From Stenotrophomonas daejeonensis (lineage in GTDB: Bacteria > Pseudomonadota > Gammaproteobacteria > Xanthomonadales > Xanthomonadaceae): a stretch of DNA of 42,826 bases. The stretch covers positions 1 through 42,826 of the forward strand of contig NZ_LDJP01000072.1 in NCBI RefSeq assembly GCF_001431505.1, written 5' to 3'. How positions within the stretch are numbered: the stretch's first letter is position 1; each line of letters opens with the position of its first letter. The notes under the pieces are model-generated. The model saw only the letters and a program-made list of their open reading frames with translations, was not told the DNA's origin and searched no databases. Position numbers and translations under genes: made by a program. This document shows positions 7,133-16,500 of this stretch, in pieces.

Positions 7133-9292
7133 ATGGATCGATCGAATACACAGATTCTCGGTAGGCAACTGGCGGAGGCTCGCCGGGACGTGCAGCGGCT
7201 GGAGTCTACGCTTGCCAATGAGAAGGGAGCATGTGCGGCCCTGCTCCAAGAGCGTGATGCAATGCTCAGGAGTCGTTCCTGGCGGCTGACGGCTCCACTG
7301 CGCTGGCTGGTAGCCAAATTGCAGCGTGGCTCGGCCGGACCGGCTGTGCATGCTCCGGTAGCGACCGCGGTGGCGGGCGATGAAGGCATGGCAGCCAAAT
7401 GCGGGCTGTTGGGCCTACCGGCGGGTTTGCGCCGACCGCAACTGGACGATCTGGAAGCGGCCAATGCCACCTGCCGGATGCTCAACTTGTACCCCGGGTT
7501 GGAAGGGGTCGTGCAGACCAAGGTATTGCATGCTCTAGATGGTCTCGGATCGGAACCGGGTGATGAATACTTGGGCTGGAGGGATGACGCGCCAGCCATC
7601 GGTTTCATCGGCAGTGCCGAGCTACGTACCGAACTGTCCTTCGATGCCAAGGTGGCCATGCTCGATGAGGCGAACTGGCGGACCAGGCTGGTTCCCGGTG
7701 CGCTGCGTTTCCTGATTATCGAAACCGTCTGGCATGTCGAGCACCGGAACTGGCGCTATGCATTCACGAGTGAGGGTGATCGCAGCGAGTGCCAGCATCT
7801 ATTGGATCATTGCAAGGCGGTGGGGCTCCCGGTCATCGTATGGTTCCGGGAAACACCCGGCAACTACCGGCATTTCGCATGGTTGGCCGGCCAGGCCGAT
7901 CTGGTCTGCGTTGCAGATGCGGAGGTTGCCGCGCAACTCCACAAGGATTTTCCCGAAGCCAGAATCGAGTACCTGCCTCCGGCGATCCAACCGGCGCTGC
8001 ATAATCCCTTGCGTAGTTGCGGGTTGATGGGGGCTGCCGATGCTTTGCGCACCAACATCGTGTTCGATGGTTGGTGGGATCTGCATAACGGGCTTGCCGA
8101 ATTGCCCCGTTTGCATGAATTGAAGGCTCATGGCCTGCTCGTTGCCGAGAGCCATTGGGATTTCGGCAAGGTCCGGCTTGCCGATTGCGCCGCTTTCGAA
8201 AATTTCACCATTGGGTGTCTCGGGTGGCAGGAAAAACTGGTCATGAACCGCCTGCAGGGGGCGGAAGTCTTCGCCGCGGCTCCGCTTGCGGGTGGCTGGC
8301 GCAGTGAGCTGGGAATGGCTCGTGCTGCTGCTAGTGGCGCGATGGTTCTGCGTCTGGATGGGAACGAACCGTGGTTGCCGGAGTTGAGGCTGCCTGACGA
8401 CACCCATGGGGAAGGGCCATTGGCGGGACTGTTGAAGTTCATGGCCGATCCGTTGCTGCATGCGCGCCGGGGCCACTTGGCATGGCGCAGGCTGATGTCG
8501 GCCCACACCATTGCCCATCGGCTCCAATACATGGCCGATAAGCTTTCGATAAAAGTGGATTTCATTCCCTCCTGCCCACGCATCGCCTGCCTGCTGGTGA
8601 CCATGCGCCCCGATCGGTTGGAGGAATGCATTCGGCGTTTCCGCAGTGACCTGTACCCGAATAAGGAATTGGTGATCGTCATTCATGGCGACGACGTGGA
8701 TATCGACAGATACCGAATCTTGGTGCATGAAGGCGAGCCTATCCGCTTCTTCCGGGCCGGCAAGAGCCTCAGCCTTGGCGCGTGCCTGAATTTTGCCGTC
8801 AGCCAGACCGATGCCCCCTACTGGACCAAAGTGGATGACGATGATCTATATGGAGCCAATTACCTGAGCGACGTCATGCTGTACCAGCAAACGGGGCAAT
8901 TCGACGTTTTCGGCAAGCCCCCGATGTTCAATTATCTGGAAAGCCGTGACGAACTGTTGTGGGATGCGGAGTGGGCAAGGCATGCCAACCTCGTCCATGA
9001 GGCCACCAAGGCACGCTCGGCCTTGGTGGCGGGCGGAACCTTGGGGGGACACCGTCGTGTACTGGAAGCGATTCCATTCTCGGAGCGTCGTCGCGGAGGA
9101 TCCGACTCCGATTTCATCAGGCATTGCTACGAAGCGGGGTTGAATGTGTTGTCCATGGATGGATTCAACTTCGTACGCTGCCGCAGTGCACAGCCGGGAT
9201 TCCATACCTGGAGCATCGACGAGCAGGATATCCGACTGAGATCGCGTCGAGTCGGTGGCCTGGTGGACTCTTCCCGAGAGGCATTGTGTTGA
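7133..9292 (+). CDS. Large two-domain glycosyltransferase (CgeB-like plus GT2-like)
   Basis: The 719-residue protein has three parts. Residues 1-65 form a predicted coiled coil (QLAEARRDVQRLESTLANEK) ending in the SRSWRLTAPLRWL motif that precedes catalytic domains in many O-chain glycosyltransferases. Residues about 150-460 resemble the CgeB/DUF3880 type (a FLIIETVW segment, then VIVWFRETPGNYRHF and YLPPAIQPALHNPL). From about 480 a GT-A (GT2-like) domain follows, with RIACLLVTMRPDRLEECIR and a DXD-type metal site KVDDDDLYG (Asp568-571). Transfer of one or two sugars, or a chain-length role for the coiled coil, is possible. Domain calls come from reading motifs; the central domain is the less certain one. 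Confidence 0.75.
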   Translation: MDRSNTQILGRQLAEARRDVQRLESTLANEKGACAALLQERDAMLRSRSWRLTAPLRWLVAKLQRGSAGPAVHAPVATAVAGDEGMAAKCGLLGLPAGLRRPQLDDLEAANATCRMLNLYPGLEGVVQTKVLHALDGLGSEPGDEYLGWRDDAPAIGFIGSAELRTELSFDAKVAMLDEANWRTRLVPGALRFLIIETVWHVEHRNWRYAFTSEGDRSECQHLLDHCKAVGLPVIVWFRETPGNYRHFAWLAGQADLVCVADAEVAAQLHKDFPEARIEYLPPAIQPALHNPLRSCGLMGAADALRTNIVFDGWWDLHNGLAELPRLHELKAHGLLVAESHWDFGKVRLADCAAFENFTIGCLGWQEKLVMNRLQGAEVFAAAPLAGGWRSELGMARAAASGAMVLRLDGNEPWLPELRLPDDTHGEGPLAGLLKFMADPLLHARRGHLAWRRLMSAHTIAHRLQYMADKLSIKVDFIPSCPRIACLLVTMRPDRLEECIRRFRSDLYPNKELVIVIHGDDVDIDRYRILVHEGEPIRFFRAGKSLSLGACLNFAVSQTDAPYWTKVDDDDLYGANYLSDVMLYQQTGQFDVFGKPPMFNYLESRDELLWDAEWARHANLVHEATKARSALVAGGTLGGHRRVLEAIPFSERRRGGSDSDFIRHCYEAGLNVLSMDGFNFVRCRSAQPGFHTWSIDEQDIRLRSRRVGGLVDSSREALC

Positions 9293-9759
9293 TGCCTCAA
9301 ACGTACATGTTGCCTGTGCGGCCCCAGCGCTCCCCGGGCCAGTCGTTGGCGAATAGTCTTCGTTCATCGCATGGCAGGCAATGTCGGATGCGACGGGGAG
9401 GATGTTTCATGGGAAACCTTCGTTTCACATGTGGTGGCAGACATTGGCAAACTGCGAAGAATGCCGCGTCCACAAGGAGTCAAGGGTGCCATAATGTCGG
9501 ATGGCACAGCGATTGCGTCCTGGTGGAGTATTGAGTGTCCCGGCAACTATGCCTCGGCCAGTTGATGATGGAGTCGAGAATGCGTACTTGCGCGGGTCGA
9601 GTGCTTCCAGCGGTCTCTCGGATCACAGACAAGGCATCCGCCGACCACCAGCCGTGGATGCCGCATGATGTTGAGTGGATTGCTGCTCGTGCGTCTCCTT
9701 GGGCCTTTGCGGAGAGTCGATGCCCGAGGCAGGCTCTATTGGAATGAGAGTGATACATG
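9293..9759. other. Gap without a recognisable gene before the phosphonate cassette
   Basis: Between the glycosyltransferase stop and the terminator at 9760 there are 467 bases. Frames in either strand are short and resemble nothing I know. A small stem (GTGCCA with TGGCAC, near 9487-9508) is the only structure noted. It may hold a promoter for the phosphonate genes or decayed coding sequence left by gene replacement. Confidence 0.4.
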
Positions 9760-9802
9760 GGCGGGTAATCGACGCTTGTAATGGATTGCCGCCTGTTTTT
9801 TT
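9760..9802 (+). terminator. Rho-independent terminator or attenuator before the PEP mutase gene
   Basis: GGCGG (9760-9764) and AATC (9767-9770) pair with GATT (9784-9787) and CCGCC (9789-9793), giving a bulged 9-bp stem, followed by T7 at 9796-9802. It ends 28 bases before the start codon at 9831. It either closes the upstream glycosyltransferase operon or acts as an attenuator in the leader of the phosphonate operon. Confidence 0.65.
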
Positions 9803-9830
9803 ATGGCCTGAAACTGATGAAGAGGGAATG

Positions 9831-11132
9831 ATGGGAAAGACTGTTTATGTCGGAATGAGCGCGGACCTGGTACATCCCGGGCATCTGAACGTGATTCGCA
9901 AGGCGGCGGAGCTGGGCGAGGTGACGGTGGGGTTGCTCACGGATCGTGCCATCGCCAGCTACAAGCGGCTTCCCTACATGGCGTATGAACAGCGATGCCA
10001 GGTAGTGGAGCAGCTCAAGGGCGTAAGCCGCGTCGTTCCGCAGGAGACGCTTGATTACGTGCCGAACTTGCGTCAATACAAGCCGGATTACGTGGTGCAT
10101 GGTGACGATTGGCGTGAGGGCGTCCAGCGTCAGGTTCGACAGGACGTCATCAATGCACTGGCCGAGTGGGGCGGGGAACTGGTCGAGGTCAGCTACACCG
10201 ACGGGATATCTTCCACCCAGCTCAACAAGGCACTGCGCGAAATCGGCACCACCCCGGACATTCGTCGCAACAAATTCCGTCGCCTTCTGGATGCCAAGCC
10301 ACTGGTGCGGCTGATGGAAGCGCATAACGGCCTCACTGGCCTGATTGTGGAAAACGCCTACTTCGATGGCCCGGAAGGGCGCCGGGAATTCGATGGCATG
10401 TGGGGCAGCAGCCTCACCGAGTCCACGGCCAAGGGCAAGCCCGACATCGAAGCGGTGGACGTGACTTCGCGCACCAATACCCTGCACGACATACTCGAGG
10501 TCACCACCAAGCCGATCGTCTATGACGCCGATACTGGTGGCAAGGTGGAGCATTTCCAGTTCACCGTACGGACTCTTGAGCGCCTTGGCGTTTCGGTGGC
10601 GATCATCGAGGACAAGGTGGGCCTGAAGAAGAACTCGCTGTTCGGTACCGATGTGCCGCAGATGCAGGACTCGATCGAGGGCTTCTGCGAAAAGATCAAG
10701 GCGGGCAAGGCCGCACAGGTCACCGACGATTTCATGATCGTTGCCCGTATCGAAAGCCTGATCCTGGATCAGGGCCTGGAGGATGCGATCACGCGGGCGG
10801 ATGCCTACATCAAGGCCGGCGCCGATGGCATCCTGATCCATAGCCGCAGGAAGACCCCGGACGAGATCTTCGAATTTTGCGATCTGTATGCAAAGTTGGA
10901 GCGACGCCCCCCCCTCATCGTGGTTCCTTCCAGTTACAACCAGGTTACCGAGCAGGAGTTGATCGATCGTGGTGTACGGGTGGTGATCTATGCCAACCAC
11001 CTGTTGCGTGCCGCCTATCCGGCGATGATGGATACCGCGCGCTCGATCCTGGAGCACGGTCGCTCCAAGGAAGTTGATTCCAAGCTTCTGTCCATCAAGG
11101 ACATCCTTGAACTGATTCCGGGGACCAAGTGA
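9831..11132 (+). CDS. aepX: Phosphoenolpyruvate mutase fused to a cytidylyltransferase domain
   Basis: The 433-residue protein makes the C-P bond: PEP to phosphonopyruvate. The C-terminal TIM-barrel domain (about 160-430) carries the diagnostic PEP-mutase motif [10 protein letters not shown] (Glu260-Ser269). The N-terminal domain (1-135) is a TagD/PCYT-like nucleotidyltransferase with HPGH (15-18) and ISSTQL, expected to activate a phosphonate as a CMP ester. This fusion architecture is known in the family. The ATG at 9831 gives [18 protein letters not shown]; an adjacent ATG at 9828 is too close to the AGAGGG ribosome site. The longer upstream open frame is non-coding in appearance. The next gene overlaps the stop (TGATG). 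A C8 tract at 10917-10924 (about codon 363) makes the gene a candidate for phase variation. Confidence 0.93.
   Translation: MGKTVYVGMSADLVHPGHLNVIRKAAELGEVTVGLLTDRAIASYKRLPYMAYEQRCQVVEQLKGVSRVVPQETLDYVPNLRQYKPDYVVHGDDWREGVQRQVRQDVINALAEWGGELVEVSYTDGISSTQLNKALREIGTTPDIRRNKFRRLLDAKPLVRLMEAHNGLTGLIVENAYFDGPEGRREFDGMWGSSLTESTAKGKPDIEAVDVTSRTNTLHDILEVTTKPIVYDADTGGKVEHFQFTVRTLERLGVSVAIIEDKVGLKKNSLFGTDVPQMQDSIEGFCEKIKAGKAAQVTDDFMIVARIESLILDQGLEDAITRADAYIKAGADGILIHSRRKTPDEIFEFCDLYAKLERRPPLIVVPSSYNQVTEQELIDRGVRVVIYANHLLRAAYPAMMDTARSILEHGRSKEVDSKLLSIKDILELIPGTK
10917..10924. repeat. C8 homopolymer inside aepX
   Basis: Eight consecutive C residues encode part of RRPPL near codon 363 of the PEP mutase. 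A change of one base would shift the frame and remove about the last 70 residues of the TIM-barrel domain. Confidence 0.9.
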
Positions 11133-12262
11133 TGTTGCAGCCGGAGAAGACCTTCGAGCAGATCCGCGCTCAGGGCGTGCGCTTGTTCACCGGGGTGCCG
11201 GATTCGCTGTTGGCCGATTTCTGCGCATATGTCACCGACCATGCGCCGGACAGCGATCACGTGATCGCTGCCAACGAAGGCAATGCCATCGCGCTGGCGG
11301 CGGGACACTATCTCGGCACTGCCGAGCCGGCTCTGGTTTACATGCAGAATTCCGGGCTGGGCAATGCGGTCAATCCGCTGCTGTCGCTCGCCGACGCAGA
11401 GGTGTACAGCATTCCGATGCTGATGCTCATCGGTTGGCGTGGCGAGCCCGGCGTCAAGGACGAGCCGCAGCACGTCAAGCAGGGACGCGTGATGACGGCG
11501 ATGCTCGATGCCATGGAGGTGCCGTGGTTCGAGCTTGACGCAAGCATGGATGACGCAGGGGACGTGATAGCCAAGGCGTGCGGCCTGATGCGGGAACGCA
11601 AGATCCCGGTGGCGCTTCTGGTGCGGAAGGGGACATTCGCCAAGTACAAGCTGAAGAAGGATCAGATGACCGACTTCCCGATGAACCGGGAAGGAGCGGT
11701 GAAGTGCATCGTCGACCTGCTTGGCAGCGAAGACGTCGTCATCTCGACTACAGGCAAAACCTCCCGGGAGCTTTATGAATACCGGGCGTCGCGAGGCGAG
11801 GGGCAGGGCAACGATTTCCTCACGGTCGGTGCCATGGGGCACACGGCCTCTATCGCGTTGGGAATGGCCAGGGTGCAGCCGGGACGCCGGGTCGTGTGCA
11901 TGGACGGCGATGGGTCGGTACTGATGCACATGGGTTCCCTGGCGATCATCGGCCAGTCAGGCCTGTCGAACTTCGTGCATGTCGTTATCAACAATGGCGC
12001 GCATGATTCCGTCGGTGGCCAGCCCACCGCGGGCTTCGACATCGACTTGGTGGGGATTGCCAGGGCCTGCGGATACAAGCAGGCGCTTTCGGTGTCCACG
12101 CGCGAGGATGTCGCTTCGGCACTGGCAGAGCTTTCGCATGCCCAGCAAGGACCGGTGCTGCTCGAGGTCCGGGTGAACAAGGGCGCGCGCGATGACTTGG
12201 GCCGCCCGAAGTCGAGTCCGGTCGAGAATCGCGATGCTCTGATGAAGCAGATCGGCTTGTGA
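11132..12262 (+). CDS. aepY: Phosphonopyruvate decarboxylase (ThDP enzyme)
   Basis: The 376-residue enzyme decarboxylates phosphonopyruvate to phosphonoacetaldehyde and so pulls the unfavourable PEP mutase equilibrium forward. It has the ThDP activating glutamate Glu49 in ANEGNAIALAAG and the cofactor motif GDGSVLMHMGSLA (from Gly259) ending in VINNGAHDSVGGQ. Length and order of the two ThDP domains match AepY/Fom2/Ppd proteins rather than the larger pyruvate decarboxylases. The ATG at 11132 shares one base with the aepX stop; a GTG at 11129 would also work. Pairing with aepX is the standard first two steps of nearly all phosphonate pathways. Confidence 0.93.
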   Translation: MLQPEKTFEQIRAQGVRLFTGVPDSLLADFCAYVTDHAPDSDHVIAANEGNAIALAAGHYLGTAEPALVYMQNSGLGNAVNPLLSLADAEVYSIPMLMLIGWRGEPGVKDEPQHVKQGRVMTAMLDAMEVPWFELDASMDDAGDVIAKACGLMRERKIPVALLVRKGTFAKYKLKKDQMTDFPMNREGAVKCIVDLLGSEDVVISTTGKTSRELYEYRASRGEGQGNDFLTVGAMGHTASIALGMARVQPGRRVVCMDGDGSVLMHMGSLAIIGQSGLSNFVHVVINNGAHDSVGGQPTAGFDIDLVGIARACGYKQALSVSTREDVASALAELSHAQQGPVLLEVRVNKGARDDLGRPKSSPVENRDALMKQIGL

Positions 12263-12270
12263 TCGTTGCG

Positions 12271-12298
12271 GTGGCGGCCAAGCCGCCACTTCTTCCTT
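12271..12298 (+). terminator. Hairpin between aepY and the reductase gene
   Basis: GTGGCGGC (12271-12278), loop CAA and GCCGCCAC (12282-12289), followed by a pyrimidine run TTCTTCCTT. It begins 9 bases after the aepY stop. It looks like a weak intrinsic terminator that could tune the level of the downstream genes. Confidence 0.5.
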
Positions 12299-12329
12299 GA
12301 AGCCGAACCATGGAAATACAGGTGTGATC

Positions 12330-13514
12330 GTGACGAATTGGACGTATTTCAACCCAGTGCGGGTGATTGCCTCCGCGGGAAGCTCCGCGCGATTGGCCGA
12401 GCATTCCGGCTTCCGGCGGATGGTATTGGTGACCAGTCCAGGTTTTTCCCGGCGAGGTGTCGTCGATCGCATCCGTGCTTCGTTGGGCGACCGTCTGGTG
12501 GCGGTACTCGATGACGTCAAGCCGAATCCCGATGTCCGCGATGTGGACGCACAGGCGCATGTGCTGCGCGGGATGGAGCCGGATTGCATCGTGGCGCTGG
12601 GCGGGGGCAGCAGCATGGACACCGCCAAAGGGGTGGCGCGCCTGCTTACCCAGCCGGCGGGGACAACTTTGGCCGGGCATTTCCGCGAGGGCATCGCCAT
12701 GCCCTCGCCGGTGAAGGCACTGCCGGTAGTCGCCATCCCCACGACCGCCGGGACAGGCGCCGAGGTGACCCCGTTCGGTACGATCTGGGATTTCGAACTG
12801 GGCAAGAAGTATTCGGTGACCGGCGTCGATCTCTATCCGGCCATCGCAATCCTGGATCCCGAACTGACTCTGGAACTACCCGAGGAGGTGACCATATCCT
12901 CGGGCCTGGATGCCGTGTCGCATGCCCTAGAGTCCACCTGGAACCACAATGCCAATCCCATTACCCTGGGACTAGCGGCGAAATCGTTGCAACTGTCGCT
13001 GCCCGCGCTGCTCCGCCTGAAGGGGAACTCCCGCGACATCGAAGCCCGTGGCCTGATGATGCAGGCCAGCCTGCTGGCGGGCATGGCGATCAGCCAGACG
13101 CGCACGGCGCTGGCACATTCGATCTCGTACCCATTGACTACGAAGTTCAACCTTCCGCATGGGGTCGCATGCAGTTTCACCTTGCCGGTGCTGATGAGGT
13201 TCAACGCCGGGGCCGACGATGGAAGGCTCCATGACCTTGCGCGTGCGGTTGGGCATGCGGATGTCGATGAGTTCGTGGGCCGGTTGGGCGAACTCTTTGG
13301 GGAACTGCAGGTCGCGGAACTGTTCCGCAAGTATGTACCCGATAGCGGGGATGCGATGGCCCTCGTTGGTGAGATGATCACGCCGGGAAGGGCCGACAAC
13401 AATATCAGGAGCGTTTCCACCGGTGAGGTGGCGGAGTTGCTCGCGGCAGCGTTGGAGCAGGTGGAAACTGACTACGGGTTGCAGGTTCGGCAGGGTGCCG
13501 CTTCTCCGATTTGA
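12330..13514 (+). CDS. Iron-containing alcohol dehydrogenase, probable phosphonoacetaldehyde reductase
   Basis: The 394-residue group III (Fe-type) alcohol dehydrogenase shows the nucleotide-binding GGGSSMDTAKG, the TTAGTGAEVTPFGTIWD region, and metal ligands in GLDAVSHALES and LPHGVACS. The start TNWTYFNPV and its place right after aepXY fit PhpC-like reductases that turn phosphonoacetaldehyde into 2-hydroxyethylphosphonate with NAD(P)H. Substrate assignment rests on context. The GTG at 12330 is chosen because AGG lies 7 bases upstream and the family starts near W-T-Y-F-N-P; GTG 12324 is possible. No AEP aminotransferase gene is found in the window, so hydroxyethylphosphonate is the expected product. 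The next gene begins 51 bases later. Confidence 0.85.
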   Translation: MTNWTYFNPVRVIASAGSSARLAEHSGFRRMVLVTSPGFSRRGVVDRIRASLGDRLVAVLDDVKPNPDVRDVDAQAHVLRGMEPDCIVALGGGSSMDTAKGVARLLTQPAGTTLAGHFREGIAMPSPVKALPVVAIPTTAGTGAEVTPFGTIWDFELGKKYSVTGVDLYPAIAILDPELTLELPEEVTISSGLDAVSHALESTWNHNANPITLGLAAKSLQLSLPALLRLKGNSRDIEARGLMMQASLLAGMAISQTRTALAHSISYPLTTKFNLPHGVACSFTLPVLMRFNAGADDGRLHDLARAVGHADVDEFVGRLGELFGELQVAELFRKYVPDSGDAMALVGEMITPGRADNNIRSVSTGEVAELLAAALEQVETDYGLQVRQGAASPI

Positions 13515-13565
13515 TGCCTGGCTTCCGGTCCTGCCGTCTTTTTGTGAATTGGATAACATCTCGTC

Positions 13566-16500
13566 ATGCGCATAGGTTTTCTCGTCTGGAACCAGTTCCA
13601 AGTCGCCCATTCCGTCGAAATCGCCAGGCATTTCGACGAGCCGGATTTCATCTTCATCGACCGCAGTCCCGAGGCGTTAAGGGATTTTGATCCTGCTTGG
13701 CTTGTTCCTTACGGTGCGTATTGCCGGTTCCTGTCGGAACTTGACCTGCACTCTCTGGATGGCCAGTACGATGCCATCGTCAGCCAGTTCCGCCCGCCGC
13801 TGAAGCAACCCTGGAAACTCACGAAGCTGGTCATGCAGCAATACTCGCTGGCCAAGCCTAAGACCGCATACAACGCCCGCTGGTTCACCGCGGAACGGGG
13901 CCTTGTATACGGCGCCTACAGTGAGTCCCTGATCGGACAGATGTGCCAAGTCTCCCAGACCGGCAACCCCCGTTTCGATCCATATTTCGAACATCGGCTC
14001 AACCCGGACCGGCTGGACTTGGTGCGGAGCCGCCTTGATCCAGAAAAGAAGACCTTGGTCTACCTGCCTACATGGGGGGACTTGAGCACTTCGGATGCGT
14101 TTGCGACGGCACTTGGCGGGTTCAGCGACGAGTTCAATGTCATTGTTCGTCCGCACCACCTGAGCTCGATCAGGGACAAGGAAGATGGCGCGCGTTCGTC
14201 GGGGCTCATCTATGCCGATTCCTTTCCCCCGATGCTTGATCTGGGCCTCCATCTGCAGGAGGTCGCCGACGTCGTTGTTTCGGACATGTCCGGCGCGATA
14301 TTCGATGCGCTCTATTGCCGCAAGCCTGTCGTGCTGGTTGGCGACGAGGATGCCGACTTCGCCGGGCACAGGAAAGCGGACGATTCGGCGCTCGAGATAT
14401 CACAGCGGCATCGCATCGGTCCCTATATGACGGACAAGGGAGATCTCAGGCGTGTTGTGGATGAACTGGTCGAGCACCACCCCTACCATGATGTGAACGA
14501 AGCGCTCGTGGAAGAGTGCTTCGTGCAGCGCGGCGGATGTGGCGCACTGGCGGCGGCAGCCATCCGTGAGACAGTTGAGGTCGAACCTCGGCGTCCCTTG
14601 CTGCAAACCTATGCTGCGCCCGATTTTTCGGCTCTGCTGCTGTCCCGCTCAGTTGCCGCTGCAAAGCAGCGCAGGAGCAAGAGCAGGAAAAACAGATTGT
14701 CGGAGAATGGGCAGGATGCCGTCGCAAAGACAGGGATTGCAGCGGGTCAAGTTCCCATGACTGCATGGTCCATGCGCACGACACAGGGAGAAAGGGGGGG
14801 GCAGGCCGCCAGAAAGGCCGGCGCCGAACCTGTGACGATGAAGGCGCTGGTAAAGAGTGGGCGCTTCTTCGAAGCAGGACTCAAGCTCGAGGAGTGGAGC
14901 AGGCGTCCCCAGGAGGCGCGTGCGCAGAACCTACTTCAGGCTCATAGAACCACATCGTCGATCAGATTCAGTCGTACTGCCTGGAGGGACATTCTGGCCA
15001 GGTTGTTCCACGGCGCGTATTCGCCATCCACGGCGGATGGCCGGGCGCTGCTTCAGAGGCTCGGCATGCTCAGGAGCGCCGAAGCACTGTACCTGCAGGA
15101 ACAACAGGTGGAACCGCAGGAGCTCATCGAGCGCGTGCAGATGCTCGGGTCGCTTTCCGGTGTCATCGACCTGGCCGCACGCAACGAGGTCGCATGTGCC
15201 GATGAGCAAATGTGCATTACTCCGCGGGGAGAAGTCGTGGAACTGGCCGGCCGTGAGGGAAACCGGGCGGTCGAGCTCTATCTGCTGTCGAGCCTGTCGC
15301 TTCAACTCAATGACGAGGAGCAGCGCGCCTACCGTTCATCGCAGCTGAGGTTCGCGCAACATCTGGTCGAAGGGCTTCTGGCTGCGGGGTACAGCGTCTA
15401 TCCGCGTCTGCAGGCCGGCGTCGATGGTGCCACCCCGGTTTCCGCGCTACGGCCTGCATTTACCTGGCATACGCTGGACTCAGGCCGGCGTGGGCAGTTC
15501 CACCTCAAGATCGGAACGCTGTTCGGCTATTTCATCGTCGACTCAAAGGGCTATAGCGGCTGGAGCTCGGTTGCTGGCAGGCCGTTGCCGGAACTCGTTG
15601 CGGAGGTCGACCAGACTGAGGCCGACGCGCATTGGCGACAATTGAATGGAGAACTGGTCGCGGGCGGGAAGTCGAAGTACGCGCAGGCGGAAGAGGAGCT
15701 TCCCGCGGAATTGGGTGAGTACATCTTCCTGCCGATGCAGGTTGCCAACGACACCGTCGCGCGCCTGGCCGATATCGATACGCTGTCACTGCTACGCGCG
15801 CTCGTGAGCTGGGCCAGCACGAGGGGTTCCACCGTGGTCGTGAAGCGCCACCCGATGTGCCGCAGCGACGAAATCGCCCAGACCATCGAAGAGGCCGAGC
15901 TCGCAGGACACATCCGCGTTTCCAATGCGAACATCCACCAGTTGGTGGCTGGTGCTGCCTGCGTGGTGACCGTCAACTCCGGCGTTGGCGCCGAAGCGTT
16001 GCTCCAGCTCAAGCCCGTAGTGAGCACCGGACGATCGGATTATGCAGCCGCCACGAGGCGGGTGAGGACGGAAAATGAGCTTTTCACCGTACTCGATAAC
16101 AAGGATTGGTCGCCCGCCAGCGAGGGCGACATAAAGAAGTTCCTCTGGTTCTACACCAAAAGATATATGGTCCGCTTTGATGATGTCCCGGCCATCGGGG
16201 ATCGTCTGCGCGAACTGCTTGCCGGGGTGGGCCATGCGGTGCCCGGTGCCGAGCCGGACGGGGGGATGGCCTTGGATCTTCCGGGCATTACGGCCATCCC
16301 CTTCACGTCTCCCAGGGAGATGCCTGCCGAAGGCCTGCATGCTGGCGATGATCCATTGCTCGGCGAGCAGTGCGAGCAACTGCTGCGGATGTTCAACGCG
16401 GAGGGCGTGCGCTGCTGGATGGACAGCGGCTCGTTGCTTGGCCTGGTGCGTCATGGGCGGCTGAACCACTGGGAAAAGGATATTGATCTCGGGATTTGGA

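Noticed and set aside
9675..9830. Longer aepX start at 9675
   Set aside because: The extension passes through the terminator stem and T7; family members start at the [11 protein letters not shown] strand.
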